64,000 nucleotides of DNA, from assembly GCA_033032865.1 (NCBI GenBank), contig JAWHQI010000170.1, positions 3,097,001-3,161,000 of the forward strand, in the 5' to 3' direction. This document shows, in pieces, positions 42,734 to 54,384 of the stretch. A program made the position numbers and the translations under genes. The notes under the pieces were generated by a model. That model worked only from the letters and a program-made list of their open reading frames with translations, had not been told where the DNA came from and did no database searches. Positions within the stretch are counted from its first letter, which is position 1; each line of letters starts with the position of its first letter. Source of the stretch: Dactylorhiza incarnata. Taxonomy: Eukaryota > Streptophyta > Magnoliopsida > Asparagales > Orchidaceae.

Positions 42734-44790
42734 TCAAGTCGAATGATAGATGCCCGTCGTTCCAAGTCTATAGATATCATCAGTAAAGACATCGCTCCCC
42801 AAACTCTTGGTGAAGACATCGGCCAACTGATCTCTGGAGTGAACAAAGGGGGTGACTAAATTTCCTTTTTCGAGGTAGTCTTTGATGAAATGGCGATCAA
42901 CCTCGACATGCTTTGTTCGGTCATGCTGGACCGGATTATGAGCAATACTGATGTCGGCCTTGTTGTGACAGAACAGAGAGATAGGAGTATCAATCTGAAG
43001 GTCCAGGTCTTTCAATAAGGTGCGCAGCCATAATCCTTCGTAGAGGCCTTGAGACATTGACCGATACTCGGCTTCAACACTAGATCTGGCTACCACATTT
43101 TGTTTCTTGCTACGCCATGTGACTAAATTTCCACCAACAAAAGTGCAATAGCCTGTTGTAGATTTTTTGTCATCACGACTTCCGGTCCAATCCGCATCGG
43201 TAAAGACATCAATCTTTAAATGCTTGTTTTTTGAAAACATCAGTCCCCGACCCGGAGTCTTCTTTAAGTAACGAAGGACACGGTATGCAGCATCCTGATG
43301 TCTGATTCTGGGGGCATTCATGTACCTGCTCAGGATTCCAATTGCATATGTGATGTCAGGACGAGTGTGTGAAAGGTATAACAGTCTGCCCACCAATCTC
43401 TGGTAACTTGCAGCATCCGTGCGATCTCCATCGGTATCTTCACGATCCTATGGTTCTCCTCCATAGGTGAGTTAACGGGAGTACACCCAAGCATCCCAGT
43501 CTCAATTAACAAGTCTAACACATACTTGCGTTGCGAGATGAAGATACCCTGATCAGAGCGAGTCACTTCAATTCCCAGGAAGTAGCGGAGCCTTCCCAGG
43601 TCCTTTACTTCAAACTCTGCAAACAGAAGGGCTTTCAGCTTCGAGATTTCATCCGAGTCATCCCCGGTGATAACGATGTCGTCCACATAAACAATAAGAA
43701 TGACAATCTTCCCCTCATTTTCCTGACAAATAGGGTATGATCAGAATGTCTTGTTGGTATCCAAACTTGACCATGGCCTTGTGGAACCTGTCAAACCAAG
43801 CCCTGGGGGACTGCTTCAACCCGTATAGGGACTTCCTTAGGCGACAAACAAGGCTTTCTTGCCCATTCTTCACAAATCCTGGGGGAAGGTCATGTAAACT
43901 TCTTCATCGAGGTCACCATGCAGGAAGACATTTTTGACGTCCAGTTGATGAAGATCCCAGCCCAAGCATGCCGCACAAGATAGAATAACACGGATAGTGT
44001 CCATCTTTGCAACAGGGGCAAAGGTCTCCTGGTAGTCGACTCCCTGAGTCTGAGTGTAACCGCGAGCCACCAAGCGGGCTATGTACCGCTCAACTTTGCC
44101 ATCATGATTTTGCTTAGCAGAGAACACTCATCTAGAACCAACGACTTTCTTTTCAGGAGGAAGAGAGCAGGCGTCCCATGTGTGATTTTTATCCAAGGCG
44201 GACATTTCCTCCATTGCATGAGCCCATGCCGGAATGCCAACTGCCTCCTGCCACGTCTTAGGGATAGTAATCATGGACAGGGAGGATATAAAACCCTGGT
44301 GAAGCTGGGAAAGATGACCATAAGCAACATGATTTGAGATAGGGTGATCGGTACACACAACCTTACCTCTTAGCACAGCAAGGGGAACATGCAGGTCAGC
44401 ATCAGAATCTAAGTCCAAAGACGACACCGGCAACGACGGAACCACAGAGGACTGTTCACCTGTTTGCCGACGACGATATATATGAGGAAGAGGAGAGATG
44501 AGGGGCAGATGTTGGTATGTCGGGGAAAACGACGTAGGTATAGGTGACATGGGGGATGTACGTGAAGGTGGAGTAGGAGAGGTAGCTGAAGGAAGAGTGG
44601 TAGGCGTAGGAGGAATCAGAGGGAGAGGCGGAGTGGTAGGCGTAGGAGGAATCAGAGGGAAAGGCACCGAGTCGATGACCTCATTCTCCCCCTGACGAAC
44701 GGAGTGAGGCGAATCCACATAGTAAGATTCCTCCTCACGGAACGTCACGTCCATAGTACAGAAGACACGTCTGGAAGGGGGTGGTAGCAC
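42734..44790 (-). pseudogene. copia RT and RNase H
   Basis: The first segment (44790-44128) is the Pro/Ser-rich linker after integrase (IPPTPTTPPLPLIPPTPTT) and the RT start (KTWQEAVGIPAWAHAMEEMS), interrupted by TGA at 44128 in place of the Trp before VFSAKQN. Then come [38 protein letters not shown], the catalytic VDDIVITGDD at about 43686, and LRYFLGIEVTRSDQGIFISQ. RNase H (43396-42734): DADWTGSRDDKKSTTGYC, VARSSVEAEYRSMSQG, HVEVDRHFIKDYLE and LADVFTKSLG. Frameshifts lie near 43870 and 43350. Confidence 0.87.
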
Positions 44791-46154
44791 CGATACCCCT
44801 TAGTGGTGGCAGAGTAACCAATGAAGGCACAACGTAGAGCCCGAGGGTCAAGCTTGTCACGTTGAGGCTGATGGACGTGAACAAAACAGACACACACGAA
44901 CACGCGGGGTGGAAGATGAGCAGTATGAACAACGGAAGTCGCAGAGAGACGAGTGAGAGGGGTAGAGAAGTTTAGAACCCGTGAGGGAAGACGATTGATA
45001 AGATGAGTGGCAGTTAGGATAACATCACCCCAATATGATTTTGGGAGATGCATGGTGTGGAGAAGGCACCGGGCAACATCAAGGAGATGTCAGTTTTTTT
45101 GTTCACCCACACCATTTTGGGTGGAGGTGTAGACACAAGTAGTTTGGTGAATAATTCCATTACTCATGAGAGACGATCCAAACGCTCCACGATCATCGTA
45201 TTCCCCCCATTATCACTACGCAGAACACGAATAGTAGCATCGAACTGGGTTTGCACCATTTTATAGAAGGTTTGAAAGACAGGAAACACTTCATTTTTTT
45301 TCCTTTAAAAGGTAAACCCAAGCAGTTCGAGAAAAATAATCTATAAAGATAACAAACCAACAATAGCCATTTAAGAAAACAACAAGGGAAGATCCTCAAA
45401 CATCAGAATGTATAATAGCAAAATGGGTAGTACTAGGAGAAGAAACATGGGACAATGAATGTCGAACATGTTTGGACATATCACAAACATCACATTTTAA
45501 AGTTTTAACAAGATGCGATAAAGCAGGAAACACTTTTGAGAGTAAACAGGAGAAGGATGCCCCAGACGCAAGTGTCAGCGCCGAGCATCAGCAACAGTAG
45601 CAACAGTAGCAACAGAAGAGGAGAGGGCAAGAGACGGCCGGGAAGCATCCAGTTAGTACAAGCCGCCGCGATTTCTACCACTGCCAATGGTCCGCTTCGT
45701 ACCCAGTTCCTGAAAAACACAAGAATCAGGAAAGAAGGTTACCGAGCAGTTAAGTGACCGAGTAAGATTGCTAATAGACAGAAGATTGCGAGGAAAAGAA
45801 GGGATATGTAAGACAGACGGAAGAGACAAAGAGGAGGAACAGAAAATGGTTCATTTTCCTGCAATGGGGGGATAAAGTGCCATTAGCAGAGATAACTTTG
45901 TCCTTACCTGACAAGGGAGTGTAAGAAGAAAAACCTGAGGAAGAGCCGGTCATGTGATCGGTGGCTCCAGAGTCAATAATCCACTCAGGCAGAGGAGTGA
46001 CAGCGGCATTGGCACTGGGCATAGCAGCAGTAGCAAAGGAAGTAGAGGTACCACTTTGGAAAGAGTCAGACTGAGCGTGCAGAAGACGGCGGAGAGCGTC
46101 CAATTCGGACATGGTGAAATGTCCTGGAAACTGACCCTGATGGTCGTCATGCAC
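44745..46154 (-). pseudogene. copia protease and integrase
   Basis: Protease: EWIIDSGATDHMTGSSS at about 45970. The pre-integrase region (45720-45480) is frameshifted, with CDVCDMSKHVRHS visible. Integrase fragments include LRSDNGGEY (about 45215), QNGVGEQKN with the catalytic Glu (about 45100), and LPKSYWGDVILTATHLINRL (45050-44990). At least three frame changes are needed to read it. Confidence 0.78.
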
Positions 46155-46375
46155 CTCAGTGGAGTAAGTAGCATCGTGAGGACGAGAACCAGTCTGGCGG
46201 TATCCCCCCAGTGGACGTCATGCACCTCAGTGGCAGAAGACGACGGAGAGCGTCCAATTCCGACGTGGTGAAATGTCCTGGAAACTGACCCTGATGGTCG
46301 TCATGCACCTCAGTGGAGTAAACAACATCGTGAGTGAGGACGAGAACCAGTCTGGCGGTATCCCCCCCGACCTGG
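46079..46375. repeat. ~147-bp tandem duplication in copia gag/protease linker
   Basis: Units begin at AGAAGACGGCGGAGAGCGTC (46079) and AGAAGACGACGGAGAGCGTC (46226) and both contain TGTCCTGGAAACTGACCCTG. The copies differ by a few bases and a 4-bp indel. Confidence 0.9.
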
Positions 46376-47271
46376 ACCACGACCACGACCAGGGCCACGA
46401 CCACGGTCGTATCCAAGTGGGATAAGATGAGGATGAACTTTGAAGCAACCGTCTCGAGTATGTCCCTTGTGACCACAGTGATCACAGGTCGGAACCCCAC
46501 TAGTATTGTTGGAGCCGCCACGACCAACACTGGTCAAGGCAGAACGATCTGGAGGAGGAGCCGTGTCGAGGGACTTTCGGCGGTCTTCGTCGCCAAGAAC
46601 CATGCTAAACGCCTCCCGAAGGGATGGGAGGGGAGAGCGGTGAAGAATATTTGTGCGAACCATGTTCATGTCCATGCTCAACCCCATCAGAAACACATGT
46701 AGACGAAATCGTTCGTCTCTTTTCTGCAACTGGACTGCATCGACAGTACATGCGGGGGTAAACTGATCAAAGTAATCCAATTCTTGTGCGATACGCTCAA
46801 ACTCCGAGAAGTAGGAGGACACCGTCATGGTTCCCTGACGAAGATCCAGCATACGCTGTGTCAGCTCATACGTCTGAGTGGAACTGCCAATCTGGGAGTG
46901 CGTCTCACGTGCCCGAGTCCAGATTCCGTAAGCAGAGTCCATCAACATATAACTCTTGTACACCTTTGGAGACAGAGTGAAGGAGCCAGGAGACAACCAG
47001 GGAATTTTCTGAGTCCCATCGTTGCCAAGTAGGATTATCCTTAGAAGGTGCTACCTTCGTCCCATCGATGGTATCCAAACAGCTGATGACTGCGAATGAC
47101 ATGCTGAGCAGCACGAGACCATTCCAAATAATTGGTCCCATCCAAGGGAACAGTGGCGATCTTTAGGGACCCTGAATGGACAAAAGGGCGTTGAGGGTCG
47201 CTCATCCGGGGTGTCACCACACTTGGTGATGGAGAGTCAACGGAGGCAGACAGATCATCCATGAGGCACAC
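46310..47271 (-). pseudogene. copia gag
   Basis: The N-terminus at 47271 (MCLMDDLSASVDSPSPSVV) leads to the UBN2-type motif VPLDGTNYLEWSRAAQHVIR. The frame shifts near 47045 and 46996, then continues YGIWTRARETHSQIGSSTQT, YELTQRMLDLRQGTMTVSSY and LMGLSMDMNMVRTNILHRSP. A knuckle CDHCGHKGHTRDGC lies at about 46470. The LMGL...NIL and LPSLREAF motifs are typical of the Ale/Retrofit lineage. A ~147-bp tandem duplication (46079-46375) lies at its C-terminal side. Confidence 0.82.
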
Positions 47272-47274
47272 ATG

Positions 47275-47870
47275 AGAGAGGAGCTCGCGACGAACAGGAA
47301 GCTGCTGGAGCTGGAGCTGGAGCTCTCACGACAAACAGGAGGACTCGACGAATAACACTCGACGAACAGGAGCTGCTGGAGCTGCTCTCGACGAATGACA
47401 CTCGACGAACAGGAGCTGCTCTCGACGAATAACACTCGACGAAGAGGAGGTCTCGACGAATCACTGCAGGAGAAGGGCTCACGACAAAGAGTTGCTGGGG
47501 AAGCACTCGACGAAGCGCTGAGCCTTTCGACGAATCAGCATACGACGACTTGGCGACGGCGGAAGAATGCGAGATCTGGAAGGGGCAGTCGTGGAAGCAG
47601 CCGATGACAGGGAAGCCGACAATGGAAAAAACGACGACACTTGATCAGCGGGAGCGGAGAAGAAGGAGAAGACGGCGGAGAGAGACACGCTTCATGAGGA
47701 GGGGCGGCCGGCTCCTTCAGCGTGCTCCGCCGTCGTCAAGCCGCGGCTCACCATCGATGGAGAAGACAAAACGACAGAAGAGGCAGCGAGTCGATGACGC
47801 AGCGAAGGAAGCAGTCGAGGCACAACGAAGGAAAAACGGGAACGGGATTAGGGTTTCTTGTTCGCCTCTG
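47275..47870 (-). other. copia 5' leader with CTCGACGAA repeats
   Basis: Between the primer site and gag. Imperfect repeats of CTCGACGAACAGGAGCTGCT and CTCGACGAATAACACTCGAC fill 47330-47530. No separate gene. Confidence 0.7.
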
Positions 47871-47876
47871 ATACCA
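47868..47876 (-). promoter_or_regulatory. tRNA-iMet primer-binding site of short-LTR copia
   Basis: Minus-strand TGGTATCAGAGGC begins with no spacer after the LTR terminus TTCAACT. Nine bases match the iMet site before the pattern continues. Confidence 0.85.
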
Positions 47877-48018
47877 AGTTGAAGGAAATAATGAGGTCTA
47901 ATATAAAACCAACCCCATACTCATATATATAGAGTAAGGGGTAAAGACAAAGTGCACGGACAGAAATACCCTTACGCGGGTAAAATACAAAAATACATAA
48001 AAGGACTTGAATTCAACT
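47877..48018 (-). repeat. 5' LTR of short-LTR copia
   Basis: 142 bp, AGTTGAAGG to GAATTCAACT, followed by target duplicate CATAC. Confidence 0.93.
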
Positions 48019-48656
48019 CATACTTGTATGGACTCAATATTTGGTAGGGGTCATGGCCTAGGTTTTACAAGCTAAAATTTTCTGAATGGGGTATGAAAAT
48101 AGGTTTTCCTCTAGATTGAATGACTGCATCGTTTATTAATTGTTTTTCTTCTTTGTTTCCTATGGTTAAAAGTGGAAATAGTGGAACTTTCATAAAATTT
48201 AGCTAGATAGGAGAATTCTAGCTTTAGTAGGAGTAGCTTCTGTTGACTCTTGAAACTCCAAAAGCCTATAATGGCATACTCAAACGATATTTGAATACAT
48301 GATTGTGATTTAGAATTTTAGGCAAATGATGGAGAAACATTTGAAATATAATATACTTTAAAATCTAAGAAAGAAAAAGAAGAGTTCTTTTCTTGTTGTG
48401 AACTTCTAGTTTTATTTAGAAAAAGAGTTTAATTTCCTGATTAGTGTATGTACATACTAAAATGGAAATACCATCAGTTCATCGTGTACTAGAAGTTACT
48501 AAGGCTTTTTTTTGCTTTCATCATTTTTTCCAATGCATTTATTTTGTATGAGTGCTTGTATTTTCTCTCATTAATTTCATTTTCTACTTAGTTAGGTGTT
48601 CAACATTTTTTTTGTTATATTATTGTTTGCATAATATTATATGTTGTTTAAATTAG
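48019..48656 (+). other. AT-rich hAT intron remainder
   Basis: AT-rich, no ORF. It ends in a T-rich tract and AG acceptor at 48656, just before the hAT ATG. Confidence 0.45.
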
Positions 48657-48673
48657 GTCTTCTTTTGTGTAAC

Positions 48674-49655
48674 ATGGGTTCAAGTTGCGGTACGATTGAA
48701 AATGATAAATGCCTCTTTAGAAATATGTGACAAGTGGGAACAAATTAAATGAAGAAGATGGAAGTATTAGTTGGATATGTCATTTTTGTGGCAATCTTTA
48801 CAAAAGCTCATACACTCGCGTGAAGGTCACTTATTGAAGATTAAGAGTAGCGAAATCTGAGCATGTACCAAGGTTCCGGCATCCACATATTAGGACATAC
48901 TGAAGGAAGATAAAGATGTTCAAGAGCTTATTGAGCGATGATTTCCAAAATTGATACCGGTTGCTCCTAGTACTTCAAGTGGAGTTGGAAGTATTGGAAG
49001 TGTTGGTGATAAATGGAGAAGACATGATCCAAGCGGAAGTGGCAAGAATCCAATTTCAAATGCATTCAATAATGAGGATAAAGATCATTTGGATGCCTTC
49101 ATTGCAAGAGCATTTTATTCAGCGGGGTTGCCATTCAATCTACCAAGAAATATGTATTGGAGAGAATGATATGCTTTTGCGCTAGTTGCAACCTTGCGGG
49201 ATATGTATCACCCCGGATATAATTCATTGATAAACACCTTGTTATTGAAAGAGAAGCTAGAAATTGAAAGAAGATTAACTCATATACGAGATATATGGGT
49301 CGACAAGGGAGTTAGCATCGTAAGCGACGGATGAAGCGATCCACATAGACGACCACTCATCAATTCTAGGGCAATAACGGATTCAAAAGCAATGTTCTTG
49401 AAGGCAGTTAATAGTGAAGGTCAAACCAAACACAAATACTTCGTTGCATCTTTGATTAAAAAGGAAATTCTAGAAATCGGAAATGAAAAAGTTCTTCAAG
49501 TTATAATGGATAATGTGGAAAATTGTAAAGGGGTGGGCCAACTAATTGAGAGTGAGTTTCCATCAATTTTTTGGACTCTGTGTGGTGCATGCTCTTAATT
49601 TAGCTTTGAAGAACATGTGTGTCGCTAAGAATTCAGAGAATAATGCGGTTACATA
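48674..49655 (+). pseudogene. hAT transposase N-terminal half (BED finger, DUF659)
   Basis: The ATG at 48674 (MGSSCGTIENDKC) is followed by a frameshift and stop. Then comes a BED-type zinc finger (GSISWICHFCGNLYKSSYTR, then VKV). From 48951 the frame is SGVGSIGSVGDKW and LDAFIARAFYSAGLPFNLPR; a stop precedes the DUF659 part: ATLRDMYHPGYNSLINTLLL, VDKGVSIVSDG (catalytic-Asp region), PLINSRAITDSKAMFLKAV and VIMDNVENCKGVGQLIESEF. It breaks off after AVTYD at 49655, where foreign DNA begins. Confidence 0.85.
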
Positions 49656-50497
49656 TGACTCAGTTTAACTCACCTGCATCGATTGAAGAAGCAGTGGTGT
49701 GATGCAGTGGTGAGAGAATCGGTTGTTTTGCAGAGTGGGGAGAATCAATGAAACTGTTTGAAAAATCTGCTTTTTCAGTGTTTTTTGAACAGAGAAGTTG
49801 ACTATATTGTTTGATAAAATAGCTTTGTGGTGGCTGATTGGTAATTAAAATTATTGTAAATGTAATTAAAATACATGCAGTATGAATTATTTCAACTCTC
49901 CTTGCTGAAGTGAGTGGTTGGTCGATTTACCAGCTTGATTTCTCGAATACATATATCACAGAAAACATGAACTTGGGAGTTCTCCCATGTAGTGGAAATT
50001 TCAACGGTTTTTGTTTACTCATCTAACACAAAACAACAAAATTATATGTTTGTCAAACAAATAGCAGATTTCTTCTTTGCTAACATTGATAGTACACATA
50101 ATAATAACAAAATCATACAAAACAACAACAAAGCCGATGAAGTAACCTGAGATTCTAATTTATTATTTTTATTTCAACGATCTTGTTACTAATTGTAATT
50201 TTACTAATTGTAATTCATTATTGCAAGTAAACTCGAGGAAATAAATCAGTTAAGTGTAAAACCGAAAGACAATTCGTCAATGCAAGACCTGACACTCCAA
50301 ATAATGAAATACCTGTGATCGATCTGGAACTCGTAATCGACTTGGACGCAAGACCTGATAGATGGTGAAGGAGGCGAAATCTTCTCTGGCGGAGTAGCCG
50401 ACGAACACCTGGTAGACGGAGGCGAGAAACACTGGCAGCGGAAGGAGGTGAAACCCTAGCAAATCGCGCGAAGAAGGTGAGGCAATAATGATTTCTA
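49656..50497. other. insert inside hAT, with possible captured exon at its right part
   Basis: 49656-50215 is AT-rich with no feature I can support. 50218-50505, read on the minus strand, looks like the 5' exon of an organellar-protein gene: ARFARVSPPSAASVSRLRLP, then a Ser/Arg-rich stretch and a possible GT donor (ACAG|GTATTTC at about 50313). This is a weak inference from composition. Confidence 0.35.
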
Positions 50498-50927
50498 GTG
50501 GTCAGTTGGTGATGAGAGCCGTGTTGAAGGCTCCTTATCAAGGAGGTCTGGGGATCGAATCCCAGCCTCAACAACCCGCCAGTGATTAAACTGGTCCTGG
50601 AGACGGGTTGGGGTGTGGGGGCCGCGGCCCTGTTAGGGGCGCCGGATTGGGGGCCACTATGGATCATTGTCGTGGACCGCTTCGCGCGGTGCGGTATTTG
50701 AGCAGCTGGTATTGCCCATCGGTACGGAGAGCCTTACCCCTAACATAAAATCCAGCGTAGTAGTAAAATCCCACGACACTTAGACTGGCGGGTTGATGAG
50801 GGCCGCGTTAAAGGTTTCTTATCAAGGAGGTCGGGGGTTCAAGCCCCGACCTCAACATCCCACGGCACTTAGACTGGGTGCCGGGACGGGTTGGGGTGTG
50901 CGGGTCGCGGCCCTGATAGGTTCCTTC

Positions 50928-51572
50928 CCCGGAGGGCTGGCTAGGTGTGACCCACCTAGTAGTAAAATCCAGCGTAGCCCGGGGGGTTCATATCATAAAA
51001 GTGCACTTTTATGTTAGGGGTAAGGCTTCACCCGTACCGGTGGGCAATACCAGCTGCTCAAATACCGCACCACGCGAAGCAGTCCACGACAATGATCCAT
51101 AGTGGCCCCCAATCCGGAGCCCCTAACAGGGCCGCGGCCCCCACACCCCAACCCGTCTCCACGACCAGTTTAATCACTGGCGGGTTGTTGAGGTCGGGGC
51201 TTGAACCCCCGACCTCCTTGATAAGGAGCCTTCAACACGGCTCAGTTGGTGATGAGAGACGTGTTGAAGGCTCCTTATCAAGGAGGTCGGGGGTTCAAGC
51301 CCCGACCTCAACAACCCGCCAGTGATTAAACTGGTCCTGGAGACGGGTTGGGGTGTGGGGGCCGCGGCCCTGTTAGGGGCTCCGGATTGGGGGCCACTAT
51401 GGATCATTGTCGTGGACTGCTTCGCGTGGTGCGGTATTTGAGCAGCTGGTATTGCCCACCGGTACGGGTGAAGCCTTACCCCTAACATAAAAGTGCACTT
51501 TTATGATATGAACCCCCCGGGCTACGCTGGATTTTACTACTAGGTGGATCGCACCTAGCCAGCCCTCCGGGG
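50928..51572. repeat. near-perfect palindrome P1, arms ~320 bp
   Basis: The centre is near 51250. The left arm starts CCGGAGGGCTGGCTAGGTG and the right arm ends with its complement at 51572. GTGCACTTTTATG lies in both arms. Only scattered mismatches are visible. Confidence 0.88.
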
Positions 51573-51934
51573 ATGGATCACATCAGGCCCAGCGGACCGT
51601 ACACCCCAACCCGTCCCCGCCACTGTTCTCATGGCGGTAGGATGTTGAGGCTGGGATTCGATCCCCAGACCTCCTTGATAAGAGCCCTTAACGCTGGCCC
51701 TCATCACCAACTGAGTCGCGGCTCAGTTGGTGATGAGGGCCAGCGTTAAGGGCTCTTATCAAGGAGGTCTGGGGATCGAATCTCAGCCTCAACATTCTAC
51801 CGCCATGAGAACAGTGGCGGGGACGGGTTGGGGTGTACGGTCCGCTGGGCCTGATGTGATCCATCCCCGGAGGGCTGGCTAGGTGCGATCCACCTAGTAG
51901 TAAAATCCAGCGTTGCCCGGGGGGTTCATATCAT
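51504..51934. repeat. near-perfect palindrome P2, arms ~214 bp, overlapping P1
   Basis: The centre is near 51719 at CTGAGTCGCGGCTCAG. The outer ends are GATATGAACCCCCCGGGC and its complement. Its left arm shares about 70 bp with the right arm of P1. Confidence 0.88.
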
Positions 51935-51969
51935 TGTTTGGCGTGGCCATCCAAATAGCATTTGTGGGC

Positions 51970-52531
51970 AGCTCCAATAATCCCAATCAAACGGGTTCGA
52001 AGAATGCTCGTGGATTACCCATATAGGCGATGATCCAATATTCATTAATAACTATATAATGAATCATTCCATCATATTAGCAATATTTAATGAGTTTGTG
52101 AGCATAAAATTATTATTTATTGCCGAAACTCGTTTTGCATCAATGATCATCATGTTAAAACGATTCAAACTTATAAAGAATGGACTCCAAAGAATGGTTA
52201 TTAGTGATCATTGACTTCGTTTATAGTGCTTCATTAGTAATCCAAAGTACTTCATTACCCACCAATCATAATACGGAAAAAACTAGATATGTGAAAAAGT
52301 AAGTGTTGGTTGATGATTGGTGGGATTCCATTGAAAAAAAATCTTTCACTCAGTGCTCCTATATATGATATGATTCATTTTTATGATACAGATAAGTTTT
52401 GCCTACATTTAGTATATGATATGTGGGACACAACTCACAAGTCACACAATTATTGAAAGGGTGAAGGTTATATATGCTCATGAGAGGAAAAGCGAAGATG
52501 TATCTACCTTTTTTGATGTAGTACATATTAT
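51970..52531 (+). pseudogene. hAT transposase middle part
   Basis: The frame resumes with WITHIGDDPIFINNYIMNHS, LAIFNEFVSIKLLFIAETRF and ASMIIMLKRFKLIKNGLQRM. After a frame-disturbed stretch it continues VYDMWDT-like sequence and SEDVSTFFDVVHIIL, ending at 52534 where the CACTA-like element begins. These are the usual hAT blocks between DUF659 and the dimerisation domain. Confidence 0.82.
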
Positions 52532-52534
52532 TCT

Positions 52535-54384
52535 CACTACAAAAAAAACATCATTTAGCAAGAAAAATTAGGATGGTTAAATAATTCATTGCTAATTAGT
52601 ATCAAATTTAGCTAGGTAAATGAATTTTACATTACCTACAAAATTAGCAAGTAACTTTTTGGTCGCAAACATAGCAACAAATTTTTTGTTGCAAAATATT
52701 TGTTGCTAAAATATCAACGAATTTTTTTGTTCCAAATTTTTTTAATGCAAAATAGCGACGATTTTTTTTGTTGAAAAATATTTATGGATGGAAAAATTAT
52801 TTCCTTCCAAAAAATTTCATCTCTTTGTTAAAAAAATAATTTTTTTTATTTCTGTCTCATTCTCATAAAATATTGTTGTTTAAATATATTTATAAATAAG
52901 CATAAATTATTTATATTTAACAAAATAATTGATAATATATTTAATTCCTTATTTAATTTTATAATTTATTTAAACATTATATATATATTTATAAATTATT
53001 ATAAATTATTAGTATCTAATGAAATAAATGAATATATATATATTAGCATAGGTTATTAGTATCTAAGAAATAATATATCAACTAATATGTATATATATAT
53101 AATATAAAGAACTATATATATAATATAAAGAAATATATATATATATTATTAAAAGAAATATATGTATATATAAATATATAAATATATATAAGTATAACCC
53201 GTAATTCGTCAAGATCAGAAATGTTAAGGAGACGGCTATTCGCAGACCATTTGCAACTCAACAGCCTGACGACTATTTGCAGACCTCACCAGAAGAGTAC
53301 TCGACATCCTAAAGGAAGAGAATAATGACGAGTATTTGTCAGTATGGGCGAACACCCATTGCAACTCGCCAGTATGGGCGAGTACCCATTGCAACTCGCC
53401 AGGACCGCTAGAGGGAGAGTTCTCACAACATTTGCTTTAGGCGAGTAGCACCTCCTAGTCGCCATGTGGGCGAGGTTGCTCCTTAAGTCGCATAGCAGGT
53501 ATATCGCAGGGGTAGGGTATTCTCGCATACATACCCCCCAGGATTTGTCTATAAATAAGACCATAGGGGTACCAGGAATGACACGTTGAGACCCCCCCCA
53601 CCCAAGTTTCATACTCTCCAAGTCCGTACCTTCCTCGTACGTCGCTCAGCCTTTTAGTTGCGGAGGGAAAAATTTTCATAACTTCCAGGTACGTGGTAGG
53701 ACCTCCCTGGCGAAGCACATGGAGTGTGCCAATAGATATCTCTCTCTTTTGCTCTTGCCATCAGTTCCATGGCATTCGATTGTCGGATCAGTAACCTTAG
53801 GCTACACTTAGGTCCAAACATTAGGAACCAAAATTTTCTTGGTTCCAACAATACATAAATTATATACAGAAATATATATATATATTATAAAGAAAAATAT
53901 ATATATATTATAAAGAAATATATATAACATAAGGAAATATTTATATATTTTTTTTAAATTATATGCATGCTTATATATATAATATCGCCCATTTATAACA
54001 GATTAGTAAATTGGGTGAATTGGATGAGCTTTGTAGGTTGTATGTAGGAGGTTAGCAGTTGGAATCGAAGCAAAGCAGTCCATTCATTAAATCTGTATAT
54101 TTTTTATTATATATAAAAATTATTTTAATTTAACAAAATAATTAAATAAAGTATTAAACATTAGCAACAAAATTATAATTCCTTGCTAATTTAGAAAGGA
54201 TAAATTACCTTATTAAAAAACCCTTGCAAAATAGAAATGAAAATTTTCCTTGTTGAAATTAGCTAGGCCCATATTAGCTACCAAAAATTTTGTTTCTAAA
54301 TCTTTTGTTAATTACAATTAGCAAGAAATTTATCTAATTAGCAAGGGATTTAGCTCCTTGCTAATCAAAATTTCTCTTGTAGTA
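52535..54384. mobile_element. CACTA-like non-autonomous element
   Basis: The left end is CACTACAAAAAAAACATC and the right end is the complement of TACTACAAGAGAAATTTTG; TCT duplicates lie on both sides (52532-52534, 54385-54387). Subterminal TTAGCAAG-type motifs occur in both orientations at each end. The interior is very AT-rich with no transposase. A probable solo LTR is nested at 53222-53850. The insertion lies in a hAT exon. Confidence 0.82.
53222..53850 (+). repeat. probable solo LTR inside the CACTA-like element
   Basis: The segment is GC-balanced in AT-rich surroundings, runs from TGTTAAGGAG to TTGGTTCCAACA, and has TATAAATAAGACC at about 53550, like the LTR promoter at 10280. It contains tandem GTATGGGCGAGTACCCATTG units. 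No matching 5-bp flanks were found, so the boundaries are tentative. Confidence 0.5.

Larger units (their letters stand above)
42584..48018 (-). mobile_element. short-LTR Ty1/copia (Ale/Retrofit-like)
   Basis: LTRs of 143 and 142 bp differ by two substitutions and one indel. The exact 5-bp target duplicate is CATAC (42579-42583, 48019-48023). LTR ends are AGTTGAA and TTCAACT, not TG...CA. On the minus strand, the primer site directly follows the 5' LTR, then come gag, protease, integrase, RT and RNase H, and a polypurine tract (GAGGGGGAG) next to the 3' LTR. Several frameshifts and stops disable it. It lies in an intron-like part of the hAT. Confidence 0.9.
50498..51938. repeat. cluster of six tRNA-derived SINE-like units in alternating orientation
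   Basis: Units: about 50498-50747 (+), 50785-51010 (+), 51010-51245 (-), 51240-51500 (+), 51504-51718 (-) and 51719-51938 (+). Each has an A-box-like CTCAGTTGGTGATGAG and a B-box-like GGGGTTCAAGCCC or GGGGATCGAATCCC 40-50 bp later, as in a tRNA-derived pol III promoter. A body follows with GGGACGGGTTGGGGTGT and AGTAGTAAAATCCAGCGT. Several units extend through a shared GGGCCACTATGGATCATTG block. Family not identified. Confidence 0.6.

Noticed and set aside
42587..48015. TG...CA boundaries for the short-LTR copia
   Set aside because: They would leave identical AGT/ACT trimers at all four edges and mismatched TSDs; AGTTGAA...TTCAACT gives a perfect CATAC duplicate.
50498..51938. True tRNA genes
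   Set aside because: A- and B-box-like sequences exist, but acceptor and anticodon stems do not form a normal tRNA, and long non-tRNA bodies follow. SINE-like origin preferred.
52860..53200. AT-rich tract as a matrix attachment site or origin
   Set aside because: Simple TATATA repeats inside a CACTA-like element; nothing specific supports such a role.
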